Source: a virus
Reading direction: 5' to 3' (one strand)
Virus record (IMG/VR): IMGVR_UViG_3300048837_000230
Coordinates: 1-45,311 of that record
DNA: 45,311 bases
The translations under genes and the position numbers were made by a program. Under the pieces are notes generated by a model that saw only the letters and a list, made by a program, of their open reading frames with translations, made no database searches and was not told where the DNA came from. Below are positions 29,520-38,659 of the stretch, one piece after another (position 1 is the first letter of the stretch; each line of letters starts with the position of its first letter).

Positions 29520-29695
29520 TGCCAAAAGTCAAGGCTCCCAAGCCGCCCAAGATGCCTATAAGTGCGCTTGATACGAAGCGGATCCTGCCGGATGATGCGG
29601 TCTCATCGGCGTACAATTCGCTGATTTCCACGTCCGCAACTGGCCTTGAGCGCAAGGCCGAGGTCAAGAAGAAGACCCTCTTGGGCGGAGCATAG
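29516..29695 (+). CDS. Small protein between terminase and portal
   Basis: The 59-residue product M-M-P-K-V-K-A-P-K-P-P-K-M is Lys/Pro-rich at the start and ends K-K-K-T-L-L-G-G-A. GGAGG lies 9 bases before the first ATG, which overlaps the terminase stop. Small genes in this position are common in podophages with this portal type and may assist procapsid assembly. Confidence 0.65.
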   Translation: MMPKVKAPKPPKMPISALDTKRILPDDAVSSAYNSLISTSATGLERKAEVKKKTLLGGA

Positions 29696-29697
29696 AT

Positions 29698-31359
29698 ATG
29701 AAAATAAGTGAAGAGTACCGCATGAAGTTAGATACCACTCTCGGTGCTCTTCGCACTGACCGTTATCCGTGGTGGCACGTCTGGCGCGAACTTGCCGAAT
29801 ATTACATTCCGAAACGCTACATCTGGCTCTCGTCTAAGAACGAACAGAGGCGGTATGTCGGAAAGAACGGGACCATCCTCGACGGGACCGGTACAAAGGC
29901 AGGCCGTGTCCTCGCGGCAGGCATGATGAACGGCATCACCTCTCCGTCGCGGCCGTGGTTCAAACTCCGTGTGCCGGGGTACGAAGACGAGGCCGATCAC
30001 GACGCCCGCATGTGGCTTGACGAGGTCGAACGTCGCATGTTGCAGATCATGGCCGAGTCGAATTTCTACAATTCGCTGGCTCTCACGTACATCGACCTCG
30101 TGTTCTTCGGTTCTGCCGCACAGTTGATCTACGAAGACGAAGAGTCCGTCATCCGTTGTTACAACAACGCCCTCGGCGAGTATTACCTCGGCCAGGACGA
30201 TCGTTATGTTGTGAATATTTTTTGTCGTGAGTTTTCGCTTAAAGTCCACCAAGTCGTTTCGAGGTGGGGGATCGAAAACGTCAGCGAGACAGTAGCGAAC
30301 AATTTCAAACTCGGCGGTGCACACCGCCTCCATGATGTCGATCTCGTGCATATGATTGAGCCGAACCTTGGTCCGTACTACCTGGTCCCGAAGAAGTTCA
30401 AGTTCCGCGAAATCTATTACGAGGCTAACGGGCCGAAAGACATCGCCCTTGCCGCTCGTGGTTACAACGAGTTCCCTGGCATCTTCCCGCGTTGGGAACT
30501 GACCGCCAATGATGCCTACGGGACCTGCCCAGCGATGGACGCCCTCGGTGATGTCATCCAGCTTCAGCATGAAACGAAGCGGAAAGGCCAGTCCCTCGAC
30601 TACATGGTCCGTCCACCTATGTTGCTCGATGTCCAGCTCCAGCATCGACCGACAGCGTTCATGCCTGGCGGTCACACTTTTGTCTCAGGTACTTCGCAGA
30701 TGGGCGGCGCCAAGCCCGCGTATCAGGTCGCACCGCCCCTGGGCGAGCTATCTGCCGACATTCGTGATGTCCAACTTCGCATCCGTGAGTTCTTTCACAA
30801 CGATCTGTTTCAGATGATTTCGCAACTGGAGACGGTCAGGACCGCGACGGAGATCGACGCCCGACGCGAGGAGAAGTTGGTACAACTCGGACCCGTCCTT
30901 GAGCGGTTTGAGAACGAAGCCCTTGATCCCGCCATCAAGCGCATCTTCGCCATTATGGATCGGATGGGGCTCCTGCCGGAAGCACCGCAATCCCTGCAGG
31001 GCGCGGACCTTGAAATCCAGTACGTCTCGATCCTTGCGTCCGCTCAGACCGCCGTGGGTGTGATCCCGACAGAGCGCCTGTTGCAATTGATTGGCAACTT
31101 GTCGCAAGTCTTCCCTGAGGCCGCTTTGTTGCCGAACGTCGAGGAACTCCTCCGCGACTACGCTCGCGACATCGGCGTGAAGGCGAAGGGCATCAAGTCC
31201 CGCGACATGATGGAACAGGAACGACAGGCAAAGGCCGAGGCAGAGAACGCACAGAGCATGGTCGAGGCCGCGCCCCAGGCCGCCGGAGCGGCGAAACTCT
31301 TATCCGAAACCGATGTCGGTGGCGGGGCCTCTGCATTGCAACAGATGCTGGGAGGTTAA
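29698..31359 (+). CDS. Portal (head-to-tail connector) protein
   Basis: The 553-residue product matches the podoviral head-to-tail connector family (PF12236 type): D-R-Y-P-W-W-H-V-W-R-E-L-A-E-Y-Y-I-P at the start, T-G-T-K-A-G-R-V-L-A-A-G-M-M-N-G, and F-P-R-W-E-L-T-A-N-D-A-Y-G-T-C-P-A. Twelve copies would form the ring through which DNA passes. GGAGCATAG precedes the ATG. Confidence 0.92.
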   Translation: MKISEEYRMKLDTTLGALRTDRYPWWHVWRELAEYYIPKRYIWLSSKNEQRRYVGKNGTILDGTGTKAGRVLAAGMMNGITSPSRPWFKLRVPGYEDEADHDARMWLDEVERRMLQIMAESNFYNSLALTYIDLVFFGSAAQLIYEDEESVIRCYNNALGEYYLGQDDRYVVNIFCREFSLKVHQVVSRWGIENVSETVANNFKLGGAHRLHDVDLVHMIEPNLGPYYLVPKKFKFREIYYEANGPKDIALAARGYNEFPGIFPRWELTANDAYGTCPAMDALGDVIQLQHETKRKGQSLDYMVRPPMLLDVQLQHRPTAFMPGGHTFVSGTSQMGGAKPAYQVAPPLGELSADIRDVQLRIREFFHNDLFQMISQLETVRTATEIDARREEKLVQLGPVLERFENEALDPAIKRIFAIMDRMGLLPEAPQSLQGADLEIQYVSILASAQTAVGVIPTERLLQLIGNLSQVFPEAALLPNVEELLRDYARDIGVKAKGIKSRDMMEQERQAKAEAENAQSMVEAAPQAAGAAKLLSETDVGGGASALQQMLGG

Positions 31360-31370
31360 GATATGGCTCC

Positions 31371-31399
31371 TTGCCATCCTCGCGCTTTTCATGTATGGT
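31371..31399 (+). promoter_or_regulatory. Weak candidate promoter before the head genes
   Basis: TTGCCA, 17 bases, TATGGT, 7 bases before the ATG of the Bbp19-like gene. The position could allow extra expression of the scaffold and capsid genes. Confidence 0.3.
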
Positions 31400-31405
31400 G
31401 CGAAA

Positions 31406-31744
31406 ATGAATGAAGCCGAAGAAAAGCAGAGGTTTGACAAACTCCGTCGGCTCGACGCACAGCGCAAGCTCCGTCTCGATAATTTCGTGTCCGAGGCGAT
31501 GAAGCTGCGCGAAGGTCGGGAGTTTTTTTACTGGCTTCTCGAACTCGGTCGCATAGGCCGTAACCCTTTCACTGCGAATGCACTGACAACGTCATTCAAC
31601 TGTGGAGAACAAAACGTGGGGCTACAAATTCAGGCCCACATTATCGCAACCGCTCCGAAAGATTATTTGAAGATGCTGACGGAGAAGGAAGAGGAAAACC
31701 TGTATGCCCAACGATCCGCTGACGAACCCGCCGCCGACGCCTGA
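31406..31744 (+). CDS. Bbp19-like structural protein
   Basis: The 112-residue product has G-R-E-F-F-Y-W-L-L-E-L-G-R-I-G-R-N-P-F-T and F-N-C-G-E-Q-N-V-G-L-Q-I-Q-A, typical of the Bbp19-like domain found between portal and scaffold genes in relatives of Bordetella phage BPP-1. ATG 31406 was chosen since upstream in-frame codons offer no start after the portal stop. Confidence 0.72.
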   Translation: MNEAEEKQRFDKLRRLDAQRKLRLDNFVSEAMKLREGREFFYWLLELGRIGRNPFTANALTTSFNCGEQNVGLQIQAHIIATAPKDYLKMLTEKEEENLYAQRSADEPAADA

Positions 31745-32351
31745 GGCGCCGCCGCCGAATGCGGAGTCATCTCTCCTGAGCGAAAAGCCGCCGGAGGAGA
31801 AGCCGCCTGCGCCCGAACAGACACCTGAGGAAAAGGCGAAGGCTGAGGCCGAGGCGACCGCAAAGGCCGCTGACGACACAAAAGCGACCCCGTTCAAGAT
31901 CGAAGAAATCAAGTTGGCCGAAGGCTTTGAGGTTGATCCGACCTTGGCCGGAGAGCTAACCGAAGTAATCAACGAGTTTGGCATTCCGCGTAGTGCGGTT
32001 GTCAAGCTGTTGAGTCTGCAAGAAAAGGCCATGTCAGCGACCTCGGAAGCGGGTAGTCGTCTGTGGTCCGAAACGCAGGAAACGTGGCGGAAAGAAATCA
32101 CCACTGACCCCGACATTGGCGGGGACAAGTGGGGAAAAATCTCCGCCTCGATCGGACAGGTTCTCGACAAGTACGGCTCACCCGAGGTTCGGGCGGCCCT
32201 GGACCTGACCGGAGCGGGCAACAATCCGCACATTGCGAGAATGATGGCGAAGATCGCCGCCGATTTGACGGAGCCTGGTTTCGTTCCGTCCGGTCGCCCT
32301 GCGAACCAGCCACAGGACGCAGCCTCGAAACTTTACCCTGACATGAAGTAG
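31704..32351 (+). CDS. Scaffold protein
   Basis: The 215-residue product is Pro/Glu/Ala/Lys-rich in its first 60 residues, then helical, with no enzymatic motif; it lies directly before the major capsid gene. This composition and position are typical of podoviral scaffolds that guide procapsid assembly and then leave. GAGGAAAACC precedes the ATG, and it overlaps the previous gene by 41 bases. Confidence 0.82.
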   Translation: MPNDPLTNPPPTPEAPPPNAESSLLSEKPPEEKPPAPEQTPEEKAKAEAEATAKAADDTKATPFKIEEIKLAEGFEVDPTLAGELTEVINEFGIPRSAVVKLLSLQEKAMSATSEAGSRLWSETQETWRKEITTDPDIGGDKWGKISASIGQVLDKYGSPEVRAALDLTGAGNNPHIARMMAKIAADLTEPGFVPSGRPANQPQDAASKLYPDMK

Positions 32352-32361
32352 GAACACAGAA

Positions 32362-33360
32362 ATGACGACACTCTCTGTAACCAATCCTACCCTTCTCGAT
32401 CTGGCCAAGATGCTCGATCCTGACGGGAAGGTGGCCACGATCGTTGAGCTCCTCAACGAAACGAACGAAATCCTCGATGACATGACTTGGCTGGAGGGGA
32501 ACCTCCCGACCGGCCATCGCACGACGATCCGTACTGGTATCCCCGAACCGACATGGCGTAAGCTCTATGGTGGCGTCCAGCCAAACAAGGGTACGACCGT
32601 GCAGGTAACGGACTCCTGCGGCATGATGGAGGCGTATGCCGAAGTCGATAAGGCCCTCGCGGACCTGAACGGTGCCACTTCGGCGTTCCGCTTGTCTGAG
32701 GACCGCGTTCATCTTGAAGGCATGAACCAGTCCCTCGCGGACGCCCTCTTCTACGCCTCGGAAACAACGACCCCGGAGAAGTTCACCGGCCTGGCGCCGA
32801 GGTACAACTCAACATCGGCAGCCAACGGCGAGAACATCATCAAGGGCGGCTCGTCCGACACTGACAACACTTCGATTTGGCTCGTAGTGTGGGGTCCGCA
32901 GACAGTCCACGGTATCATCCCGAAGGGCTCGAAGGCTGGCTTCCAGATGACTGACAAGGGTGTGGTCACGATCGAGTCCGTCGATGGGGCAGGTGGCCGG
33001 ATGGAGGCATATCGGACGCACTACCGCTGGGATGCTGGCCTTTCGGTCCGCGACTGGCGCTACATCGTCCGTATCCCGAACATCGAGAAGTCTGCGCTGA
33101 CGAAGGCAGCTTCCGCCGGTGCCGACCTTATCGACCTCATGACGCAGGCGATCGAAATGATCCCCTCGTTGTCGATGGGGCGCCCGGTCTTCTACTGCAG
33201 CCGCACGATCCGTTCGTTCTTGCGTCGGCAGATCATGAACAAGACTGTGAACTCGACCCTGTCGATGGACTCAGTCGCCGGTAAGAAGGTTGTCACCTTC
33301 GACGGCATCCCCGTTCGCCGCTGCGATGCCCTCGCCGCTGACGAAGCCCTCGTATCGTAA
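32362..33360 (+). CDS. Major capsid protein
   Basis: The 332-residue product fits the Bordetella BPP-1 type capsid family: T-N-P-T-L-L-D-L-A-K, G-N-L-P-T-G-H-R-T-T-I-R-T-G-I-P, R-Y-I-V-R-I-P-N-I, and a C-terminal G-I-P-V-R-R-C-D-A. It follows the scaffold by 10 bases and precedes the cement protein. Confidence 0.9.
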   Translation: MTTLSVTNPTLLDLAKMLDPDGKVATIVELLNETNEILDDMTWLEGNLPTGHRTTIRTGIPEPTWRKLYGGVQPNKGTTVQVTDSCGMMEAYAEVDKALADLNGATSAFRLSEDRVHLEGMNQSLADALFYASETTTPEKFTGLAPRYNSTSAANGENIIKGGSSDTDNTSIWLVVWGPQTVHGIIPKGSKAGFQMTDKGVVTIESVDGAGGRMEAYRTHYRWDAGLSVRDWRYIVRIPNIEKSALTKAASAGADLIDLMTQAIEMIPSLSMGRPVFYCSRTIRSFLRRQIMNKTVNSTLSMDSVAGKKVVTFDGIPVRRCDALAADEALVS

Positions 33361-33371
33361 GGAGTACGACA

Positions 33372-33851
33372 ATGATCCTCGATGAACGACTTGAGTTTGC
33401 TGATGCCGTGTCCGTGGTCGGAAGCGCTGCCGCCGTGGCGGTCCTCGGTGATGTGATCGACCTCGGTGCCGCCTCGCGCAACATTGGTCTGGGCGAAGAC
33501 GTGTGGTTCGTGATGACCACTGACACGGAAGTGATCACTGGCGGCACCGCCGGCTCGATCACTTTCGATCTTGTCAGTGACTCACTCGCCACCCTTGGCA
33601 CGGCCACAGTCGCTAATTGCACTGTGCACCACACCACCGGCGCACTGGTTACCGACGACGCAGCGGCCAATGATGCCAAGCTGAACGCAGGGGGCGTGAT
33701 TTGCGCCATCCGCCTTCCGGCCGGAACCTACGAGCGTTACCTCGGCGTCCTGTTCACAATCACCACAACCGACACCACTGCCGGCAAGGTGAACGCGTTC
33801 CTGACGAAGGACTACGCGAAGTGGTCTGCCTACGCCGACGCCACGAACTAA
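33372..33851 (+). CDS. Bbp16-family capsid cement protein
   Basis: The 159-residue product is beta-rich and contains M-I-L-D-E-R-L-E-F-A-D-A, L-G-D-V-I-D-L-G-A, and R-L-P-A-G-T-Y-E-R-Y-L-G-V, the pattern of Bbp16-type cement proteins that stabilise capsids. It lies directly after the major capsid gene with AAGGAG upstream. Confidence 0.82.
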   Translation: MILDERLEFADAVSVVGSAAAVAVLGDVIDLGAASRNIGLGEDVWFVMTTDTEVITGGTAGSITFDLVSDSLATLGTATVANCTVHHTTGALVTDDAAANDAKLNAGGVICAIRLPAGTYERYLGVLFTITTTDTTAGKVNAFLTKDYAKWSAYADATN

Positions 33852-33857
33852 GGTGAC

Positions 33858-34139
33858 ATGATGCTTGTAAAGCTGAAACGTGACCTATTCATGGGCGAGA
33901 TGCTTTACAAGGCACGCTCATCTGGTACGGTCTTGCCCGACATCGTTGATGGCAAGCCGGTCGTGATCCATGCTGACCCTCGCCCGAACAGCGAAGTCAG
34001 CCGACTCCCTCGGGATGCGGAAATTCTTTCCGCTCCTATTCCAGTGAAGGACAAGGCCGAAGCCCCCGTCGCGCTGAGCAAGCTCGGCAAGGCTCCGGCG
34101 AAGTCCTTCAAGGAAGCTATCGCCGACATCGACGATTAA
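33858..34139 (+). CDS. Small head-associated protein
   Basis: The 93-residue product is unrecognised. It begins M-M-L-V-K-L-K-R-D-L-F-M-G and ends A-I-A-D-I-D-D. Lying between cement and tail tube genes, it may be a head-closure or stabilising protein. The first of two ATGs is listed; the second sits at a better distance from AAGGTG. Confidence 0.55.
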   Translation: MMLVKLKRDLFMGEMLYKARSSGTVLPDIVDGKPVVIHADPRPNSEVSRLPRDAEILSAPIPVKDKAEAPVALSKLGKAPAKSFKEAIADIDD

Positions 34140-34154
34140 CGATAAGGAGTGCCG

Positions 34155-34823
34155 ATGGCACAGGATCAGGTTACGCTCTACAACCTCGCCCTCAGTGCTA
34201 TCGGCACTCGCGCTCGTGTAGTCACGACCACGGAGCGGACGCGAGAGGCAGAAATCTGCCACGAATGGTACGAACCAGTCAGGGATCAACTCTTGCGAGC
34301 TGCTCATTGGGCCTCTTGCCGAGAAGTAGCGAAGTTGACACTTGATGCGGAACGCACCGATACAGATTGGGTTGCAGGCGATCCCGAACCACCCTGGCAT
34401 TACCGCTACGCACTGCCGAGCGATTTTCTCTACCCTCGGTTTCTCGACTCGTATCAGAACTTTGCTCTGACACAAAAAGCAGGCGTGGTGCAACTGTTGA
34501 CCGATCATGCCGAACCTATCCTCACATATACGAAAAAGCAGGCGACAGTGTCTGCGTGGGATGCTGACTTGTGGTATGCCATGATCCAGGCCCTCGCCGG
34601 GCACATCGCAATGCCCCTTCATGGTAAACCGGGTCGAGCACAACTTGCCATTCAAAATGCCAATGATGCGATCATGCGGGCGAGGCTTCAACTTGCAAAC
34701 GCAGACATGGTTGAAATGGATAGTTTGCCTGATTGGTTTTTGGCGCGAGGCGTCAACGTCAATTCATCCTTCTCTCGTTTCATCTACCAGTACGGACCGA
34801 CTTTCAATACCGGAGCGTTCTAA
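34155..34823 (+). CDS. Tail tubular protein A (adaptor, T7 gp11-like)
   Basis: The 222-residue product has L-Y-N-L-A-L-S-A-I-G and E-I-C-H-E-W-Y-E-P-V-R-D-Q-L-L-R-A-A-H-W near its start, and later Y-R-Y-A-L-P-S-D-F-L. These are typical of gp11-like adaptors that connect portal and nozzle. ATG 34155 was chosen over GTG 34149, which lies inside the AAGGAG site. It overlaps the next gene by TAATG. Confidence 0.88.
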   Translation: MAQDQVTLYNLALSAIGTRARVVTTTERTREAEICHEWYEPVRDQLLRAAHWASCREVAKLTLDAERTDTDWVAGDPEPPWHYRYALPSDFLYPRFLDSYQNFALTQKAGVVQLLTDHAEPILTYTKKQATVSAWDADLWYAMIQALAGHIAMPLHGKPGRAQLAIQNANDAIMRARLQLANADMVEMDSLPDWFLARGVNVNSSFSRFIYQYGPTFNTGAF

Positions 34824-37651
34824 TGTCGCTCGACATCATCAAGTTTGCGTTCGCTGGTGGCGAAGTATCGCCTGCTTTTTACGGCCGATCGGACTTAGAA
34901 AAGTTCGACCTCGCCCTCGCGGAGTCCGAAAACTGGTTTGTGGACTATCTTGGAGGACTGACAAATACTCCGGGGACAGAGTTCCTCGACTTCATTCAAG
35001 ACGATACTTATGATGTAAAGTTATTTACATTCAAGTTCTCTTCGACAGTGGCAAACACCAATGTGATACTTTTCAGTAAAGATCGCATTCGGTTCATGCA
35101 GGACGGTGCGTATGTACTTGAAGCAACGAAGGTCGTCACCGCGATCACCAAGGCCAACCCTGCTGTAGTCACAATCACCGGACATGGCTACGCGACTGGT
35201 GATATGATCCAGTTCCCCTCCGTCGGTGATATGACGCAGTTGTTTAACCGGACCTGCATCATTACGGTGCTGACAGCTGATACATTTAGCTTGCAAGATG
35301 TGTTCGGTAACAACATCAATTCGACTGCTTTCACAACGTACACCGCAGGCGCGACAGTGGCGCGGGTCTATACGCTGGTCTCACCCTATGCGACAACGGA
35401 TTTATCCGCCCTACGTGCGCATCAAATTCGTGACGTTATCAGGTTAACGCATCCTAACTACGCAGTTCGGAACTTACGCCGTCTTGGTCAAGCTTCGTGG
35501 ACGTTAACCACTGAAAGTTTCGACAATGATATTGAAATACCTGTCATCGTTGCAACAGAAGTCAAAAGCGTAGGCAATTATTCCACAGCCTATGTCGTGA
35601 CCTCAGTGACGGCAGAAGAGATTGAAAGCCTTCCATCTGACTACAAGTTCATTCTTGCCTGTGAAGACTTGGAAAATACAGTGGGCGCGGTGATTAGCCT
35701 TCGATGGACTCCCGTCGATGAAGCGAAGTATTACAATGTTTATCGTACTCGCATCTCATTTAACGGTAGTGATCAGTCAATCATATCTCGTTCGTTTCAG
35801 GTCGGGTACATTGGGCAGGCGCGAGGCTCGTTCTTCGTCGATACCGGCATTACGCCTGACTTCGCCAAGACCCCTCCGCAGGGCAACAATCCCTTTGCGG
35901 ACAGTGAAATCATCAGCATAGATGTTGACAATGGTGGTTCAGCTTATGCCAACACCGATACCATCACAATCACTGACGTGGATGGCACTGGTTTCATAGG
36001 CTATCCAATTATTGGTCCTGACACCGCCACCGGCAAAGGCCCCATTGTAGGTATTGCGATTGTGAATGGCGGGCGCGGTTATACTTCCCCGTCGATCGCA
36101 GTGACGACCGCCACCGGCTCGGGCGCGACATTCACCATTAACCTCGGAACTACTGAGGGTAATTACCCATACCTGTCAACGGTATATCAACAGCGCCAGT
36201 TGTACGGTGCGACCGACAACAAACCCCTCACTGTGTTTGGCTCGAAGCCCGGACAGTTATCCAACTTCGGCATCTCTGACATCACTGTGGCGAATGACTC
36301 ATTCGAGCACGAGATCGACAGTGATGATAACTCCGCACTGCGCCACATCATTTCAACTCGTGGTGGACTTCTCGCAATGACCCCTGCGGGTGTATGGTTG
36401 ATGGCCGGATCACAAGGTAACGCTATCACCGCTACTGATGTCCAGGCTGAACCGCAGACCTACACCGGCGTCAGCGATGTCGAACCGTTGAAAATCGATA
36501 CTGACATCATCTATGTGAATGGTACAGGTGGAAAGGTTAATGCACTCGCGTATGCGGACCAGTACAAACTGTACTCCCCGACTGACATCTCTGTTTTGGC
36601 CTCGCACTTACTCGAACGCTACCGTATTGTAAGGTGGTGTTACGCTGATGAGCCTCATCGCTTGATCCATGCAGTTCGTGAGGATGGCACAATGCTGCTC
36701 CTGACGATGATGAAGGAAGAAGAAATCTACGCCTGGGCGAGGCGCGTCACGAAAGGCGAATTTCTCGACTGTGTGTCGCTCGAAGAGGGGCAGGTCAGTT
36801 CCGTATATGTGGTGACACGCAGGTACATCAATGGCCGCTTGACAAAAATGCTCGAACGTATCGCACAGCGTAACTTTAACCATGTCGAAGAAGCCGTGTT
36901 CCTCGATGCGTCACTTAGACTTGGCCAAACAGTTGGTACTGTAGACATTCAAATTGCCGCTACGACTGGTACAGGCATCAATGTAGTTGCTTCGAGTGCG
37001 ACGTTCTCAGCGGGTGACGTTGGGAAAATCCTACGGTACGGCAAAGGTAAAGCAGAGGTAGTAGGTTATGCCAGCAACACCTCAATCACCATTGACATTA
37101 TTAGAGACTTTGACCGGATCATCCCATACAGCACGCGGCCCCGACTTGCCCGTGCGGGTGAATGGACCCTCGATACCCCCGTCACCACTGTTTCGGGCCT
37201 TCATCATCTTGAGGGAGAAACTGTCTCTGCGCTCGCTGACGGGAATGTGGTTACGGACCTTGTTGTAACAGCCGGTGCAATCACCCTGCCAACTGCTGCC
37301 ACGATGGTTGTTGTAGGTATCCCATATACATCAAAGGCGAGGAACCTTCCGTTGAACATCTCGGGCGCTGTGGTAGAAAATAAGCGGAAGCGAGTGACCA
37401 AGATAGCGGTCAGAGTAAAAGATACTCGCGGACTGTTAATCGGTTCCCACCTTGACCACCTTTACACACCGCGCGCGGATGAGAGCGATACCGTGGGTGA
37501 GCCAGATGACGTTCTCAATGGAATGCAGCACGTTCTGATCGAACCAGTGTTTTCCGAAGACGCTCAAAATTATTTTGTGCAAGAGGAACCCCTCCCAGTT
37601 ACGATCGTCGGCTATGTGCTTGAGACGGAGATCGGTGATGATCCGAACTAA
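34823..37651 (+). CDS. Tail tubular protein B (nozzle, T7 gp12-like)
   Basis: The 942-residue product starts F-A-F-A-G-G-E-V-S-P-A-F-Y-G-R-S-D-L-E-K-F, as gp12-like nozzle proteins do (G-G-E-V-S-P-x-x-x-x-R-x-D). An FCCH-like module lies at about 104-180 (V-T-A-I-T-K-A-N-P-A-V ... G-H-G-Y-A-T-G-D) and resembles one in the tailspike. Glycine-rich repeats G-G-S-A-Y and G-G-R-G-Y at about 370-420 suggest beta-propeller decoration. Six copies probably form the tail tip channel. Confidence 0.88.
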   Translation: MSLDIIKFAFAGGEVSPAFYGRSDLEKFDLALAESENWFVDYLGGLTNTPGTEFLDFIQDDTYDVKLFTFKFSSTVANTNVILFSKDRIRFMQDGAYVLEATKVVTAITKANPAVVTITGHGYATGDMIQFPSVGDMTQLFNRTCIITVLTADTFSLQDVFGNNINSTAFTTYTAGATVARVYTLVSPYATTDLSALRAHQIRDVIRLTHPNYAVRNLRRLGQASWTLTTESFDNDIEIPVIVATEVKSVGNYSTAYVVTSVTAEEIESLPSDYKFILACEDLENTVGAVISLRWTPVDEAKYYNVYRTRISFNGSDQSIISRSFQVGYIGQARGSFFVDTGITPDFAKTPPQGNNPFADSEIISIDVDNGGSAYANTDTITITDVDGTGFIGYPIIGPDTATGKGPIVGIAIVNGGRGYTSPSIAVTTATGSGATFTINLGTTEGNYPYLSTVYQQRQLYGATDNKPLTVFGSKPGQLSNFGISDITVANDSFEHEIDSDDNSALRHIISTRGGLLAMTPAGVWLMAGSQGNAITATDVQAEPQTYTGVSDVEPLKIDTDIIYVNGTGGKVNALAYADQYKLYSPTDISVLASHLLERYRIVRWCYADEPHRLIHAVREDGTMLLLTMMKEEEIYAWARRVTKGEFLDCVSLEEGQVSSVYVVTRRYINGRLTKMLERIAQRNFNHVEEAVFLDASLRLGQTVGTVDIQIAATTGTGINVVASSATFSAGDVGKILRYGKGKAEVVGYASNTSITIDIIRDFDRIIPYSTRPRLARAGEWTLDTPVTTVSGLHHLEGETVSALADGNVVTDLVVTAGAITLPTAATMVVVGIPYTSKARNLPLNISGAVVENKRKRVTKIAVRVKDTRGLLIGSHLDHLYTPRADESDTVGEPDDVLNGMQHVLIEPVFSEDAQNYFVQEEPLPVTIVGYVLETEIGDDPN

Positions 37652-38057
37652 GCGCGTTGCGATGCTAAGTGGTAAGGTCATTGGCGCGTTCGGTCCTCAC
37701 GCAAAGACGGAGTGGCGAGCGGCGAAACACTTAAGACGGGAATGGTATGCTTCGCTTAATGGCCTCTGGGTTATCAGTGCCGACAAAGTCCCGCTTTGCG
37801 TACTCGGGCTGAAGCGAGGTTCTTATTTGGGCCTCGGCGGAGAGGTCTTTTTTCTTCTGTGCGATTATCCAAAACGCTACACTATGGAGTTGATCAAGTT
37901 CCTTCGTCGCGGCCTTCGTCGTGTCGTCCGCCTGTGGCACCGGCTTGTCGTTCGTGTCGAGTCTGACTTTTGGATCGGGCGCCGCTTCGTCGAGTACTTT
38001 GGATTTCGCAAATTCGCAACTGAACCTGGACATGATCTGTTTGAATTGAGGACATAA
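37638..38057 (+). CDS. T7 gp13-like (GNAT-fold) protein
   Basis: The 139-residue product sits between the nozzle gene and the first ejection protein, the place of T7 gp13. L-C-V-L-G-L-K-R-G-S-Y-L-G-L and W-Y-A-S-L-N-G-L resemble the GNAT-like fold (DUF2833) of that family, and the C-terminal half is Arg-rich. GGAGATCGG before ATG 37638 supports the start. A role in virion assembly is likely; acetyltransferase activity is unproven. Confidence 0.65.
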   Translation: MIRTKRVAMLSGKVIGAFGPHAKTEWRAAKHLRREWYASLNGLWVISADKVPLCVLGLKRGSYLGLGGEVFFLLCDYPKRYTMELIKFLRRGLRRVVRLWHRLVVRVESDFWIGRRFVEYFGFRKFATEPGHDLFELRT

Positions 38058-38659
38058 TGGCAATAGCAGGAGCACTTGTAAGCATAGCTTCCGGCGTCTT
38101 TGGCATGATGCAGGCTAACTATCAGGCCGAGATCGCCAAAATGAACGCTGATGTTGCAAAGCGTAACGCGATCCGAGCCTCACAACGAGCGGGCATTGAG
38201 GCGCAGGAAAAAGACATAATGGAAACGCGGGCATTGCTGGGCGAACAGGAAGTCGCACAAGCAGCTTCGGGTGTAAGCCTTGCGGGAAAGAGTCAAGTCA
38301 TGACTCGGGCGACAGCCCGGCTGCTTGGCCGTAGGGATGCCATCAACATTATCGACGCAGGAAAGATGGAACGCTACGGTCATCTTGTGGACGCGGCGAA
38401 TTTCAAGGCTCAGGCAAAGGCGGCGAAGATTAGTGGGATTTCTTCACTGGTTGGTGGAGTGCTTGGAGCGGCCGGTTCCATCCCATCCTCAGCAATGGGT
38501 GGCGCACAGTCATCGGCGGCAAGTTCAAAGTTCACGCCTCGCCCCATTCCAAAACCTATCAACCGCGCGCCTGTACGGAGTGTTCCGAAGTTCATGCCCT
38601 CATTGGCTCCTCGCAATGTCATAAACCCACTGACCCGTCGTAAACTTGGAGTATTTTGA
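38057..38659 (+). CDS. Internal virion protein, T7 gp14-like
   Basis: The 200-residue product has a small, Gly/Ala-rich membrane-active N-terminus (A-G-A-L-V-S-I-A-S-G-V-F-G-M-M), a coiled helical middle with A-A-S-G-V and a second hydrophobic part (S-S-L-V-G-G-V-L-G-A-A-G). That matches gp14-like ejection proteins, which form the outer-membrane pore during DNA entry. It overlaps its neighbours by TAATG and TTGATG. Confidence 0.82.
   Translation: MAIAGALVSIASGVFGMMQANYQAEIAKMNADVAKRNAIRASQRAGIEAQEKDIMETRALLGEQEVAQAASGVSLAGKSQVMTRATARLLGRRDAINIIDAGKMERYGHLVDAANFKAQAKAAKISGISSLVGGVLGAAGSIPSSAMGGAQSSAASSKFTPRPIPKPINRAPVRSVPKFMPSLAPRNVINPLTRRKLGVF

Noticed and set aside
29728-30675. 315-codon minus-strand frame
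   Set aside because: Opposite strand of the portal gene; high GC in third positions keeps such shadow frames open.
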